DNA of 64,000 bases from Doris montereyensis (GCA_037039925.1 JAXRKP010000638.1:175001-239000); one strand, 5' to 3'; numbered from the stretch's first letter, positions 1 to 54,409 are shown. A program made the numbers and translations. Notes: generated from the sequence alone by a model not told the origin.

Positions 1-1190
1 GAGTAGAGGATCAGATTGAAGAACATCAGAGTGGATTTAGACCAGGATGAAGTGTACAAGACCACATGTTTACAATTAGACAAATAATAGAAAAATTCCT
101 TGAGAGAAACATTGACTTGCACCTGTGTTTTATTGACTTAGAAAAGACATTTGACACTGTGAGGAGGGACGAACTATGGCATTCTTTAAAAGAACACAAC
201 GTAGAGCAAAATTTAATAGAAGCCATTAAAAGTTTTTACAATAAACCAACATGTGCAGTGAGAGTAGCTGGAAATGTATCTGAAGAATTTGATGTAGATA
301 TAGGAGTAAGACAGGGTTGTATCTTAAGTCCTCTTTTGTTTATCACATTTATAGATTTAGTCGCAAAGGCATCCTCAAACATGAAGAAAATGAATGTAGG
401 TATGTGGAAGCTCAAACCAGTAAATGTATCAATGCTTTCATTTGCTGATGATTTAGTTCTGTTTGGAAAATCAGAAAGGGATATGCAGTCAAATGACAAC
501 ATAATGAATAATGAACTAAATAAAAGAGGAATGAGAGTAAATGCAAAGAAAACCAAAACAATGCTACTAATTAGGGAATCTAAAACACAAAATCTTAAAT
601 TAGGCAGAGGAGAATTTAGAACAAGTTCAAGCTACAATTACTTAGGAGTAATGATTAACACAGAGGGAAAACTAAGAGAAGAAATCAGCCAGAGAATCCA
701 AAAGGCAAGTGCAATATATAACCATCTAGGAAAGGCATTTGTAGGTAAACAAGAATTGTCAACAAAAACCAAAATGGCAGTATACAACACAGTTTATTGT
801 CCTACTCTCCTCTATGGCAGTGAAACCTGGACATTAGACAGCAGGGAATACAGTAGAGTGCAGGCAACCGAAATGAAATATCTAAGAAGAGTAGTAGGGA
901 AAACTAAAAGAGACAAAATCAGAAACACAACAATAAAGATAGATCAAACCAAAGCAGATAGCATTAAAACTAATATAGAACTGAGATGGTTTGGGCATGT
1001 TAACAGACTGAATAACAATAGAATAGCTAAATCAGTATACAGTGCCTAAACTCAGGGTAAAAGACAAAAAGGCAGACCTCGGAAAAAGTGGGAAGAAGAT
1101 ATAAAAGAGGCATTAACGCAAAGAAATTTAACTTTCACGGAAGGAAACAGAAAATGTCAGGACAGGGCAGCCTGGAGGATCAGCATTTAA
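1..1190 (+). pseudogene. Non-LTR retrotransposon (LINE) reverse transcriptase, 5'-truncated by the window and broken
   Basis: This reading frame encodes the palm and thumb part of a LINE reverse transcriptase. GVRQGCILSPLLF (about 303-345) matches RT block 4/5, and FADD (441-452) is the catalytic YADD box, with Phe in place of Tyr. The C-terminal part shows the typical LRWFGHVNR and GRPRKKWEEDI segments that follow RT in many invertebrate LINEs. The frame is interrupted by TGA at 48-50, inside a QSGFRPG-type motif, and by TAA at 1047-1049, yet coding similarity continues in the same frame until TAA at 1188-1190. It is therefore a dead copy. The endonuclease part would lie left of the window. 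Fragments of the same family occur on the minus strand near 47.1-47.4 kb and 44.16-44.28 kb. The exact LINE clade is not certain. Confidence 0.85.
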
Positions 1191-1339
1191 AACCCATACA
1201 CCGGAAGGTAGAATGGGAGCTGATAAAGAGAAAGAAAAGTTTCATTTGCCTGTTAAGGGCATGCACATAAAACCCATACACCGTTTCCGAAGGTAGATTA
1301 CCTGGGTCAGCTGATAAAGAAAGAAAGAAAAGTTCAAAG
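1191..1339 (+). repeat. A-rich tail region of the LINE
   Basis: Directly after the LINE frame ends, the short string AACCCATACACCG occurs twice (about 1190 and 1268). Each copy is followed by AGCTGATAAAGA and a run of GAAA-type repeats. This looks like a duplicated 3' untranslated tail of the LINE. No ORF of note is present. Confidence 0.5.
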
Positions 1340-1575
1340 GCGAAATATGACAATTGACAACTCCACTAATAAAGACAGAGCAAAGGGACGTTTCGGGTAT
1401 AACCCTTCGTCAGACAACAAACGAGAAATATTTAGAATCTAGATCTGGGATATGCACACAATGTGATGTCAGAATAAAAAACATACCATGTTTTTATTCG
1501 CATCCATTGTTTCCGATGAGACTGACGAAGGGTGTACCCGAAACGATCCAAGTTGTCACTTATTGTCATATTTCG
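1340..1575. mobile_element. MITE with long subterminal inverted repeats (copy 1)
   Basis: The left end reads CGAAATATGACAATTGACAA and the right end is its near reverse complement, TTGTCACTTATTGTCATATT followed by TCG. A second inner inverted pair contains ACGTTTCGGGTATAACCCTT (about 1388-1407) against GGGTGTACCCGAAACG (about 1530-1545). There is no coding capacity. The outer arms also form the complete hairpin at 4261-4364, so this is a dispersed non-autonomous DNA element. The flanks TTCAAAGG and GATCAAGG may hold a short, decayed target duplication. Confidence 0.65.
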
Positions 1576-1611
1576 GATCAAGGAGTAGATTTTGTTCGAA
1601 AAAAAAATCGA

Positions 1612-1695
1612 GAAAATATTCCACCGTCGGGGCTTGAACCCACGACCTTTTAATCGAGAGGCCGACACCTTGCATTGGGCTACGAGTCCTGTCAA
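1612..1695 (-). repeat. tRNA-like SINE head or tRNA relic
   Basis: On the minus strand this segment has a B-box-like GGTTCAAGCCC and, upstream, an A-box-like TAGCCCAATGCAAGG at tRNA-like spacing. It lacks a clean acceptor stem and is followed by A/T-rich sequence. A SINE promoter head is more likely than a working tRNA gene. Confidence 0.4.
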
Positions 1696-1924
1696 GAGAC
1701 AGTTGATTTTTTTCTCTACACTCTAGCTACTAGCTCTTGTCCTTTTATCTATTGTTTAAACTCGCAAAAAAAAAGAAAAGCGGCCGGTGGAAAATGCTTA
1801 CAAGTTGTACATGTGTTGGAAATGAAAGTGTCTAACAATTTCTCTCTGATGCCAGATGGAAGCACATGCTATGGCAATAGCAGCCATTTAATTTTTAAAT
1901 ATTTCATTAAACGTTAGACAGACA

Positions 1925-2152
<228 letters not shown>

Positions 2153-2256
2153 GACAGAAGACAGACAGAGAGTAGAGACAGTGGAGAGGGTATAAAGATG
2201 AGGATGATGATGATGATGATGAATTACCAAACGTTGACTTCTGTGGATGAATCTGG

Positions 2257-2375
2257 GACTCTGTCTCTGTCTCTGTCTCTGTCTCTGTCTGTCTGATTTA
2301 TTCCTTGAGTGTCTGTCTGAAGATGTCTGTCTGTTCTCTCTCTGTCTGTTGGTGATCTCTGTCTCTGTCTCTGTC
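2257..2375. repeat. Imperfect GTCTCT/GTCTGT hexamer repeats
   Basis: Clusters of CTGTCT and CTCTGT units, separated by short unique sequence. This is simple repeat only. Confidence 0.8.
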
Positions 2376-2705
2376 TAATTATTCAGTCACTATTAGAGTT
2401 AAGGAGTAAATGACAAAGTACACATAATATTATATTAGAAATATTAAATCCATCTATCTATCTATCTTTCTGTCGCTCAAAGTAAGATAAGAGTAATATC
2501 AATTATGGCCAAATTGATTGCTGTTCATTTTTCAATTAAAAGATTGAGTAGTTTTGTTGCTCTGCGTATGCATAGAGACTCTGATTTATTTGTCATATTG
2601 CACGAAGATAGAATTGATACCACATGGTCGATGATTAATTATTCAGTCACTATTATTGGTTAAGTGAAGGAAATGACATTGAGTACATGTAATATTATAT
2701 TAGAA
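2376..2705 (+). repeat. Direct duplication of a ~65-bp segment
   Basis: Two related copies, at about 2378-2442 and 2634-2706, share TTATTCAGTCACTATTA near their start and TAATATTATATTAGAAA at their end. They are separated by about 190 bp that includes a short (TCTA)n run. This could be two ends of one small element or a local duplication. Confidence 0.6.
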
Positions 2706-2872
2706 AGGCTGTTAGTACAGACAGCTTTCTTTCATGGCCAGACAGAGGGTGCCAACGCACAGGTTCGATCCTCATAGACAGGATTATCTATTCCTCAGTA
2801 TTTGTCTCGTCTTTGTTCCTATGGGGCTTTCATATTATCTTGGGACACACCTAATGTACACACAGAGTGGGC

Positions 2873-2937
2873 TTGCTTGGAGGCCTTTTGGGCACTGCTT
2901 GGAGGCCTCTTGGGCTTGGAGGCCTCTTAGGCGCTGC
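2873..2937 (+). repeat. Short TTGGAGGCCTCTTGGGC tandem repeat
   Basis: Three imperfect copies of TTGGAGGCCTCTTGGGC lie head to tail just upstream of the Harbinger-like exon. No function is evident. Confidence 0.6.
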
Positions 2938-3063
2938 TAAAGGGGCCAGCAAGCGGCGAGCAAGGGAGCCGTGAGCATGCGGCCAGGAGGAGACAGAGTG
3001 GAAGCCACTCAGAGAGAAGCCCTCCCCTTATAATTTTCATTATTTGTCTTGTCACCAAGCAAG

Positions 3064-3350
3064 ATGGACGAAGAAGGAATCCTTCAATTAATGATTTTGT
3101 ATTGGTTAAGAAAACGAAAGTTAAACAGACGCCGTTACTGGGTGCACACACTTCACCAGTGCCGTTCTACGTATGGCGAATGCCATCATTTAATGGAACA
3201 ACTTATTTCAGATGATGAAAATTGTTTGTCGTACATAGGATGAAATCGTCTCTTTAAGCTACTCCTTGACAAAGTTGGACCATATAAAAAGAATCACCAA
3301 CTTTCGAAAACCATTGTCACCAGAGGAACGCCTGGTCATCACGTTAAGGT
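3064..3350 (+). pseudogene. PIF/Harbinger-like transposase, N-terminal exon fragment
   Basis: The translation from the ATG at 3064 contains RRRYWVHTLHQCRSTYGECH, which resembles the conserved RRYWVHP...R...GEFHHL segment near the N-terminus of Harbinger transposases and HARBI1. After a TGA at 3241-3243 the similarity continues in other frames, with a KVGPY-like and then an SPEERLVITLR-like stretch ending at 3348 just before a GTAATA donor. The DDE catalytic domain is not seen downstream, so this is a broken fragment. Identification rests on remembered family motifs. Confidence 0.6.
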
Positions 3351-4217
3351 AATATATGGAGTGAATGAATGTGTTTATACCCTTGTCCACCGTTTAAGGT
3401 GACCTCTATGTTACAACCAAAGCCTTGGGGAAGTGACCCCCAAGCAGCGCCCACTCTGCGTGCACGTTAAGGGTCAACCGATAGTTTGGAATGAACCTCC
3501 AAACTGACGGGCAGAAATCCGGGTGTGGATGGAAACCTAGATGGAAACCCGTTTTGATCCAACGGTCCGATGGGCCAACCAAACGGGCCAACCAAAAAAC
3601 TGAGCGTGTTTGATTTTCTGGCAACGGGTCAACCTGTCTGCCGTAAACTCCGAGGCACTATTGGAAGCGGCGGCTTTCCCTTTGAAGTATCGTGAGGCGG
3701 AAGTGAACATCCGGCTCCTAAAACAAATAAATATAAATCAAATAATTAAAAAAATGCGTTTTTGAAATCAGCTTGTCGAGATTAACAAAGTCTACGCGGA
3801 CAATCCCCGTTTTTATGCTTATTTAGTGAAAACAGTTTAGTAAAATTTATATATTTTTCTTTGTTGCAAGCTACTCATCAACATCACTGCACTCCGCCAT
3901 GTTTAATTGCTGAGCTTTGTAAACACACCTCGCGTGCTGCGCCTAAATCTTGAGGATAAACACGTGTGGTGTGGATGACATGCGAAACTCTCATGGCGGT
4001 TTCGCGTGACGGGTATGACAAGAGTTTGACCCGACTTCGTTGGGAGAAGGTGTGTAGAGCCCTTATTAACATTACATTAGTTGCCCGATGGCAAAAAAAT
4101 GTGGCAATCATAATGATTTCTTTTCTTTAAAAAAAACATATACCAATCAGGCCATCATTAAGCATCGTGGTGTAGTCTTTTAATATAAAATTCATAGTAA
4201 TACAACGTATAATACAT
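3351..4217. other. Non-coding stretch without recognised features
   Basis: Only short, unconvincing open frames are present. GC is somewhat higher around 3400-3720 than in the flanks. It may be the remaining body of the Harbinger-like element, but no terminal repeats were recognised. Confidence 0.5.
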
Positions 4218-4230
4218 TACTGTAATACAT

Positions 4231-4364
4231 ACGAAGGAGCCACAGTGGAGTGAAGTCAAAGGCGAAATATGACAGCAGTGACAACTCCACTAATAAAGAC
4301 AGAGCAAACACGTAGTTTGCTCTGTCTTTATTAGTGGAGTTGTCACTTATTGTCATATTTCGCC
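4231..4364. mobile_element. Perfect-hairpin MITE (copy 2), flanked by a 13-bp direct repeat
   Basis: Arms at 4261-4309 and 4315-4364 are almost perfect reverse complements with a 5-base loop (4310-4314). They share sequence with the ends of the element at 1340-1575. TACTGTAATACAT lies at 4218-4230 and again at 4365-4377, which looks like a target-site duplication if the element starts at 4231. There is no coding sequence. Confidence 0.75.
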
Positions 4365-4377
4365 TACTGTAATACAT

Positions 4378-5251
4378 GTAAACTTATAATATTTATGTTA
4401 GCGTGATTTTCTCTCTCCGGAAGCTTAATGCGAGTTCTGTCCCCAGACAGAACTCTTTTGATTTTGAAAATCGAAATCTCATTCCCGCGACACTAAGGGC
4501 CAATATGGCGGCGTAGTCTTCTGCACTGGTGCTCGAATTTGTCCGTTCGTGTAATAGAGCTTCTTGTCAAAGGTATTTCAAATCAATAATAATGTCTCTT
4601 CTTGGTATGCCTCATGGATGAAATGTCATGAAGATTCTAGATCTAGTGTGTTAAAAGTGCAATTACAAATTCAATGTCCATGCCTAGAATATGGAATGAG
4701 AATTTGGACCAGGACCGACCCTTTCTACTTTTCTTCAACTTGCCTTTTGTGTGTTGACATAATCTTCAAATGAGGAATAGTTTTCCGCCCCCCCCCCCCC
4801 CATAAACAATTAAGCTGTGCAATTTAACTAAAGGAAGAAATAAGTTTGAATGAAAATGAAAAGTTTAATTTTACAGAAATTAATTCGATATGACTGAGGG
4901 ATCTAGAGAATAATAACACAGATTGTCTAGAATAGAATCTAAGTCTGTAATAGTATATCTAGAGTGGTGTACAGTCAGGGCTATAACTAGATCTACATCA
5001 GTTCTGTTTAATGTGTCTGTTTAAGTTTAAAAAAATTCCAATGAATATTTTCTTTATTTCAATAAAAGGTCTCATTTCGATAAAAAAAAAACAAACTGTT
5101 GTTCCTTACAAAATTTTGTGATCACAGTTTGTCTTAAATTTAAAAGTGGGCGGTTGTTTTGCTGTTAATCCATGTGAAACTACCCTTCATTACACACATG
5201 TGCTCATGATTCACATTGCCTGGACAATTCTTACGTCAGTGCGCAGGGTTG
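4378..5251. other. AT-rich intergenic DNA
   Basis: No supported gene. It includes a poly-C run at about 4788-4801 and several TCTAGA/TAGATC motifs of a kind repeated throughout the window. Confidence 0.5.
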
Positions 5252-5820
5252 CCTGAGCCCGAGGCGTGCTTACTAACAGGCCAGCTTCCCGAAATTAGGT
5301 CAACAATGTTTTGGTCCCATCGCGAAGCCGCATGGCGTGGTTGGTGAGTGAGCCGCGGCTCAAACTAGACCTAATCAACTGTGTTGCGAGCGATTAAAAA
5401 CCTAAATTAATATTACATACTGTATAGATCTAGATCTAGATTATGTATTAGATTTAGAAAATTTAGATTTCTAATCGTAGGTCTATATTATTATATTATT
5501 ACTATCTAGAATATATAAGATCTAGATCTACCACACATCGACGTTTCATGAAACAAATTAGAAAACTCATGCACGTAAAATAGGAAAAGAAACTAGAATT
5601 GATGAACATAGATTTAGATCTAGATCTATGTTCTAAAGTTCTAGATCTAGATCTATACGAGAATAAACCTTCCTGCAACAACAGTTACAGAGATGAGTTG
5701 ACAGGAGAAGTATTCATTACAAAGCTTCAAAAACAAAAACATTTAACAGACGTGTAGTATGTTGTGATACTAGTAATACTAGTAGTAAAGTAGTACATGT
5801 AGTAGTAAAACAAATAAAGG

Positions 5821-5946
5821 GACATAAAAATAAGAAAATACCCAACGATTTATTGACATGTACAAAACAGACAGTGGCAGTTTCGGGTTTTGTTATAATC
5901 ATTATAATGTCAATAAATCGTTGGGTATTTTCTTATTTTTGTGTCC
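5821..5946. repeat. Foldback palindrome, 39-bp arms
   Basis: The left arm (5821-5859) and right arm (5908-5946) are reverse complements with one mismatch, and enclose a 48-bp spacer. The core is ATACCCAACGATTTATTGAC. It sits inside the P-element-like transposon and could be a tiny MITE inserted there. Confidence 0.85.
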
Positions 5947-5989
5947 ATAATTATTTGTCTCTTTCTTCATACCCAACAGTGACTTGACT

Positions 5990-6180
5990 CTTTATCACTT
6001 ACATCATTAGTAGTTGTAGTACCGTAGTAGTAGTTGTAGCAGCAATAGCAGTTAAGTGGTAGTAGTAGTAGGAGAAGGAGGAGCAATACTTGTAGTAGGT
6101 GTAGTACATATAGCATAATATAATGGTTGTTGTTGGTGGTGGTGTTTTTGTTGCTGCTTTTCTTACTGTAGGTGGTTGTG
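5990..6180. repeat. GTA/GTT trinucleotide-rich tract
   Basis: Imperfect GTAGTA and TTGTTG repeats produce open frames on both strands (poly-Thr/Tyr/Val). They are low-complexity and not genes. Confidence 0.75.
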
Positions 6181-6459
6181 ATGAGAATGTTTTGGTGTTG
6201 TTTTTTGTAACAGTACTCACCAGGGCGACTCGTGGTTGCGGATCTCAGAAGAAAAAAACTCCAGCTGCTGTAATTTTCAGAATGCCAATTGATGCGTATG
6301 TTTTTAACTAAATGAACTGTGTCATACAAGAGAAATAAAGGTCGCGTGGAGTCAGTTGTGATACTACTCTCAAGGAGAAGGATGAGATTTGAACATTTTT
6401 AAAAAGGATTGATTTCTTGGTTGTTATCATTTACGCCAATAACTGTCAGCGCACATTTC

Positions 6460-7599
6460 TCAACAACAAAAAATAACATCACAAACTTGATTGAATTGAA
6501 ACAAATTCAATGACATGGCAAAATTTTGCGCCGAAAAGTTTGACCACCAAAAAAGCCCTTTCATCACACAAAGTAATGTTGTTGCAATTTTATTAGGATT
6601 ATCAACCGCGTAACCAAAAACAGAACCACCTCTATATGGCACTGAAGTTTTCACATAAATTTCATCAATGATTAAAATAGTTCCTATTTCTTTCATCCAT
6701 ACTGGAAAAAACTGATAAAAACATGTTGTCATCACTAGTGTTCTTGGCATTGGAGGTAATCTTCTTAAAGGTACTTATTGATGGAAGCTGTAATGATTCC
6801 TCAGTTGAAGATACAAACTTCTTGATTGGTTCAACCACGTAAAGGCAAGAAGAAGATAACTGTGAGTGTAAACATGATTGTTTTTAGGGCATTTAATAAT
6901 GAAATGTTGCGGTTGATGAAGTTAATTTTGTCGTTTTCACAATCATGAGCAGTTGAAACAAGCCTAACAATTTCATCAAATTGACTCCACGTCTGCACTG
7001 TTTGAGAAATTATGGTAAACACGAAGAACATTTTTATAGGCTTCGGGGATCAAGTAAAATGTTCACAATCCTCATCAATGGAAAAATAAACACAGAAGTT
7101 AAAACTGGCCCAGTCCGACCTTCACTGAAAAACACATAAGTGTTAGTATAAGAAGTAACAAAGCCTTTTTGGCAAGCCGCTCTTGAAACAATTTGTCAAA
7201 ATTGTCTGCACAATGAATCACATCTCAGAAATTCAGTTATTTCATCAATGTCAACAGTTCTGGATTCCACAGTTGATTTCTTTGTACCCCGTGGAGTCGT
7301 GCTGCTCACTGGAGTGGGCGTGCACAAGGGTTGAATGTTGAGAAAAACTGTTGGTGGGAATTGCAGATACTTCAAACTGACTTCAGGAGGCCGAAGTATG
7401 GGGACATCAACTGGCCAGTGAATTGTACATACTCCCATGTTACCAGTGATATTTTCAATGGCAAGTTTATTGAAGTGCAAGCTAACCATTCACAGCATTT
7501 TTTCATTGTCATTTGGAAAACCGTAAATGGCAAATTTCTCTTTGGAGTGGTTAGTTCTGTAACCGTACTGCAACCTACTACACAACACTTCCTACCCAT
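6460..7599 (-). pseudogene. THAP-domain P-element transposase, frameshifted
   Basis: Read on the minus strand, the N-terminus starts MGRKCCVVGC, which supplies the first two cysteines of a C2CH THAP zinc finger. A frame change follows, and the second half appears as VCTIHWP, giving the Cys and His ligands. Further along, at about 6540-6750, LIIDEIYVK and YRGGSVFGYAV match the RNase-H-like catalytic core of THAP/P-element transposases; the Asp in IDEIYV is the expected first acidic residue. At least two frame breaks and missing C-terminal sequence make it a pseudogene. It lies inside the TIR-bounded element at 5260-8388 and in the orientation expected for its transposase. Confidence 0.8.
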
Positions 7600-8396
7600 T
7601 TTAATAGGAGCAACAGCCTATTAAGTCTAATCTAGATTAACTCTAGATATTGGGAATAAAGAAAAGAGCGATTTCATGATTTGACTTGAAATTAAATGAT
7701 GCTTGCAGCTACTGCTAGATCTAGATCTACTTCACTCTAAATCTGATACTTTTAATTAATTTGATTTTGTGAATCACATAAAAAAACTAAATATTAGGCC
7801 TACATACTGTATCGATCTAATCTAGATTCTAGATCTAGATTAGATATAGATCTAGATAAGGTCTAGATCTAAAAATAAATTACACTGTTCACTGTCAAAG
7901 TCTAGATTCAGATAAACCCTAGAATTCTATAAGAGCTAAAGCTTTGAATTAGAGCAGAATGTAGATCTAGATCTTGATCTAATCCAGAAAAATAACACAA
8001 CAAACTTCAAATCACAGCACAGCACATGATTGAAGCAAATAGAAAATCCGTAGTGAAATACATGAGAGAAAACAAGAAAATTAGAAATATCCAACTCTAG
8101 TATCTTCTATCATCACTTTCGACTTGGTGGGTGTCATGTAGCATTTAACTACTAGAACGATACTCGGAAAGCAGTATTGATATTCATCGTCTGCACGTAA
8201 AAACCACTATAACCGAGAGAGGCAAAGGTATCGAATATGTTTTTGATGTATCGTCTTGTTGACATCACTCCCATGCACAGTCTGTCGCTTCACGTCTTGT
8301 CAGCCACGTGTAAATCGAGACGAGACCATAGGACCAAAACATTTGTTGACCTAATTTGGGTGACTGGCCTATAGTAAGTAACGCCTTGCCTGAGCC

Positions 8397-9454
8397 TAAT
8401 GGTTCGTTCAATTATTACTTTTTTTGCAGGGTTATACGTAGGCCTAACTTTATGGGATAATCGCACTTTAGCACCGCCAAGATTTCACCTTGAAAGACGA
8501 TTTCAAACTCAGTTTATGCTCGATACTGGATATGGTCCCAATAGCCCTCTTTCACTCTCCCATGCTCTCGATTGCTCCTGCGACGTGTTATGAAGGGCCT
8601 CTGACTCTCACGTGTGTGTTCTCCAGTCGTCGCCACATTATTACTCCCCCTTTAGCTTTGCTGACCATAGTAAATGTAGTGGAAAATACACTGCGGACTA
8701 ATAATAGAGAGACGACTAACTTGGGAGGATGATTTAGAAACACGAGTGGGGCTCTTTGTTTGTTTTCATGCAGGGGGAACCTTTAAGGAGGTAAAATAAT
8801 ATATTATTAGGAGTATAAATATATTCAAAGTATCGACATTGGAAAACTTAAAATACAGAACACCCCCTCCCCCTATAAGCTATGAAAATCTAATAAGAAA
8901 AAGGGAGAGAGGAGGTGGGATCACAGAACAGAGATCTAGGGTAGACCTCGTGGAGTAGAGAGAGAACATCACCAAGTGTCCAACAGTCATGTCATTTTCA
9001 GACTCGGGTCACGGAGGCTTGTGAGAATTGAGATGAAAGGGAATCAGTATCATGGTAGGCTAGCCTACTTCACGGTCAGTTGGCCTGAGTCAGCGAGTGA
9101 GCGCGATTGCTGTGTTTTTTCAGTGAGTTATGTCGGTGATACACTGCGAACAGTATCGTTTAACTATTTTCAAATTCAATACTGCCTAGCGGTGCTAAAG
9201 TGCGATTATGCCACTTTATACAGGGTTTGTAGTACTCACCTAGGAAAACTGGAATGTGGTTGGAAGAAATTAAGGCTTGTAAAAGTCTTGGAATTTAAAA
9301 TTCCCCTTTAAGCCTTAGAAAAATCTTGAAATTTTTATGAAATACCGAAATCATATTTTTCCATCCCGAAACCAGACGAGATTTTGACACAAACAGGACA
9401 CAACTCATGCGGCCCATTTAATGATGCTGTTCTCTACCTTCTAGTTTTAACATA
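8397..9454. other. Upstream DNA, nothing recognised
   Basis: Short open frames up to 111 residues are present but show no domain, signal peptide or codon bias that would support a gene. The first non-coding exon of the LEDGF-like gene could lie here or further right, but no promoter element was recognised. Confidence 0.4.
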
Positions 9455-9690
9455 TTTTTCTCTTTAGTTTCCTTTTCTTCCCTTTTACCAACATACTTTT
9501 ATGTTCGCTGTTATGAATAGGTGAGATGGTTTAGCACAACGGGATTAAATTCCTGACTCCAGACCCATGGCCGATTTATATACTAATCATCAGCGGAAGC
9601 ACACTGCTTTATTTTTACATGATTTGAGACCCTACTACTCACACACAAGAAGATTTCAAATTTAAAAATCGGAACCTTTCCTTTTTTCCA
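9455..9690 (+). repeat. Dispersed repeat family D, copy 1
   Basis: This ~235-bp segment is similar to 47735-47960. Shared strings include CTTTTCTTCCCTTTTAC near the start, CTGACTCCAGACCCA against CCGACTCCAGGCCCA, CACACTGCTTTATTTT against CACGCTGCTTTATTTT, and ATTTAAAAATCGGAACCTT at the end. No coding potential. Probably a non-autonomous interspersed repeat. Confidence 0.6.
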
Positions 9691-11797
9691 CTAATCCCAT
9701 GACCGAAAAGGATGTTGGGATGTGCATGAGGTAACACATTCCCATGATGAAAGAAGCAGGCCCCCTGGTTTATTGCTTTCACAAGTGTGTCAAGCCCCAT
9801 TATGATTGCTTGATCCCAGACCTAACACCTCTCCTCAGCTTTGGAGTATATCAGCGCATTTATAAATAAATGATCCTTCTCCTCAGGCTAAATGCTTCTC
9901 ATGATCTAGAAAAAACTCCCTCCTACCCTATGTTTATAACTAGTATCACTCTCTCTCCTCATTTACAATGATATGAGTGACCATTGTTTTGTATTCTTAT
10001 CTGTTCCCTTCCTACACAGTTCAGAATGTACTTCCTCCCAAACAGCCTCTTTCCCACAGTTCAATCCTTCTCCCAAACAGCCCCAATCATGACATCTGTG
10101 ATTAGTGTTTTTTCATCTTCGTTGAGTTCCTCCACTTCTGGACGTTGTATTATTGTGTCCTGTTATGTCTCAGATTTGAGAAGTTTTCAGTTTTTCTATT
10201 ACTGTAGGAAGATAGACTCTTGTACTTTCTAATGTCTATACACTTCAAATAGCCAGTCCTCCTCGTCCTCTATGTCTTTTTTAGCCAATCAATTTGAATT
10301 TTATCCCTAGTTTTGTTATCATGACCATGTGAAATTGACCATGTCCTTTTGAGAGATCAAAGTTCTTTTTTGTTGCTGATAGCCAGGGGGAGACAGTGGG
10401 ACAATTAAATCAGATGTAACTCAAAAAGCTCCTCAATTTTGGATAGCCTTGTTGTAAAATATATGAACTGTGACCTTTCTTTTATTAAACATGATAATCA
10501 GTTGGCCCATTCTAATGAAGAGGAATATGTAAGTATAATACTAAAAGATAGAAAAGGTGGAGATATATTGAAATCTTCAGACAACATTCGTAACAACAAT
10601 AACCATCAAAACAATGCTGGATGAAACCCCTCGAGATTCATCAAGCCTCATAAGATTAACCTAAACATGGACTCTTTAAAGAGAATGAGGAAGATTGACT
10701 GAAAGGTCATAGAGCGGGGGGGCACTCATTCAGGCTGACTGTAGTTTGCAATTTTATGATTGGCCACTGATACATCATTTTTATTATATCTTTATTTCAA
10801 TCACTACATCTCAATAAAATGATGGAACTATAATACTAATAGATTTACTAGATAAAATGTCAAACTGCCTTCCACTAATCCCATGACCGGAGCTTCTTAT
10901 TAAAGTAATTGACATCTGTCCAGAAGTTATGTCGGTCATACAAAGACAAGAGTCTTTGGTTTTGTCCACTTTGCAGAGGGTCCACAGCCTGCATTTGAGA
11001 TAGATCTCCTGTGTGTTGTTGTATCTCTTTATAAGAAATATATCGAGTGTGTGTTAGCCTCGGAAATGGAACTATCACTTTTACCCCTTTACAATGATAG
11101 ACTTTCTCTGTTTGGTGTGGTGTAGGTTGATCAGCGTAATTGGTCAGAATAGAGGCATTCCTAAAACCCGTCTTTGAGTGCACTGCAGTGCAGTTATACT
11201 GGACCCACCACTAACGCTTAGTCTTGCTGGAAGTTGAAAGGCTGGGAGTGATAAAAATATACGGGAACTGCCATTAGCGTAGGTGTGCTTAGAGTGACCA
11301 GCGGCATGCAAATATTCAGGACCCGCCTGGAAAGGGCTAAGCAGGATTTATAAGCTATTTTTGTTTCATAATTTCATTTTCTAAATTTAGACAATTATGA
11401 AAGAAACAAAGTGTTCTCGTACACTGTATACTGAAACAAATAGACAGGGACTATAGATATCTCTTTCTCTGAGTCCAGCAGAGGAGGCAGATTAGCAGAC
11501 ACAAACACACAATGTAGCCCTATGATGGTGAGGGAAGTGGACATTTATGTTACACAGTGAATTAGTTAAATGGACGTTTGGCAAGACGGATATTTCTTAT
11601 ACTTCTTTTTTTTTTTTTGTAGTTGCACTGAGTGGGAGGATGATTACTTTTTATTGAGAAGATTAGGAATCATATAAAAAAGCATCATTCTAGTCAAAGA
11701 AGTATTGGTATTTGTATATGTGTCAGATTTGGTTTGTGTTGTCAATAGATTTTGAGATTCATGCTTGTTTGTGTTGGATTTTTTCCCCCTTTATCAG
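9691..11797. other. AT-rich region before the LEDGF-like gene
   Basis: The longest frames (82 aa on +, 102 aa on -) have no recognised motif. A short string ACTAATCCCATGACCG is shared between about 9690 and 10873. No promoter, CpG island or transcription start could be placed with confidence. Confidence 0.4.
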
Positions 11798-54262
<42,465 letters not shown>

Positions 54263-54400
54263 TTTAAAGTTGTGAAGGGTTGCGCATGTGTGTATGTGTA
54301 TGTGATAAATGACAGACAATGAAAAAGAAAGAAAGCGAGAAAAAAAATTCAATATAAATTATTATGATTGGATCGTCATATAAATTTTGATATATAAAAA

Positions 54401-54406
54401 AATAAA
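54401..54406 (+). promoter_or_regulatory. Probable polyadenylation signal AATAAA
   Basis: AATAAA lies 139 bases after the stop codon in AT-rich DNA, which gives a short 3' untranslated region for the LEDGF-like gene. Confidence 0.55.
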
Positions 54407-54409
54407 AAC

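Larger units (their letters stand above)
5260..8388 (-). mobile_element. P-element-like DNA transposon, degenerate, with 8-bp target duplication
   Basis: CCTGAGCC occurs at 5252-5259 and again at 8389-8396, an 8-bp direct repeat as P elements make. Just inside, the left end CGAGGCGTGCTTACTAACAG is an imperfect inverted copy of the right end, whose reverse complement starts CAAGGCGTTACTTACTATAG. Similarity continues inward through AAATTAGGTCAACAA and TGTTTTGGTCC for about 75 bp. Between the ends lies a broken minus-strand transposase with a THAP zinc finger and an RNase-H-like segment (6460-7599). The element is 3,129 bp. It also holds a foldback palindrome (5821-5946) and two clusters of TAGATCTAGATC motifs near its ends (5420-5660 and 7700-7980). 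It cannot be autonomous as read. Confidence 0.85.

Noticed and set aside
10875..11183. 102-residue minus-strand frame
   Set aside because: No recognisable motif, no splice or start context; could be chance.
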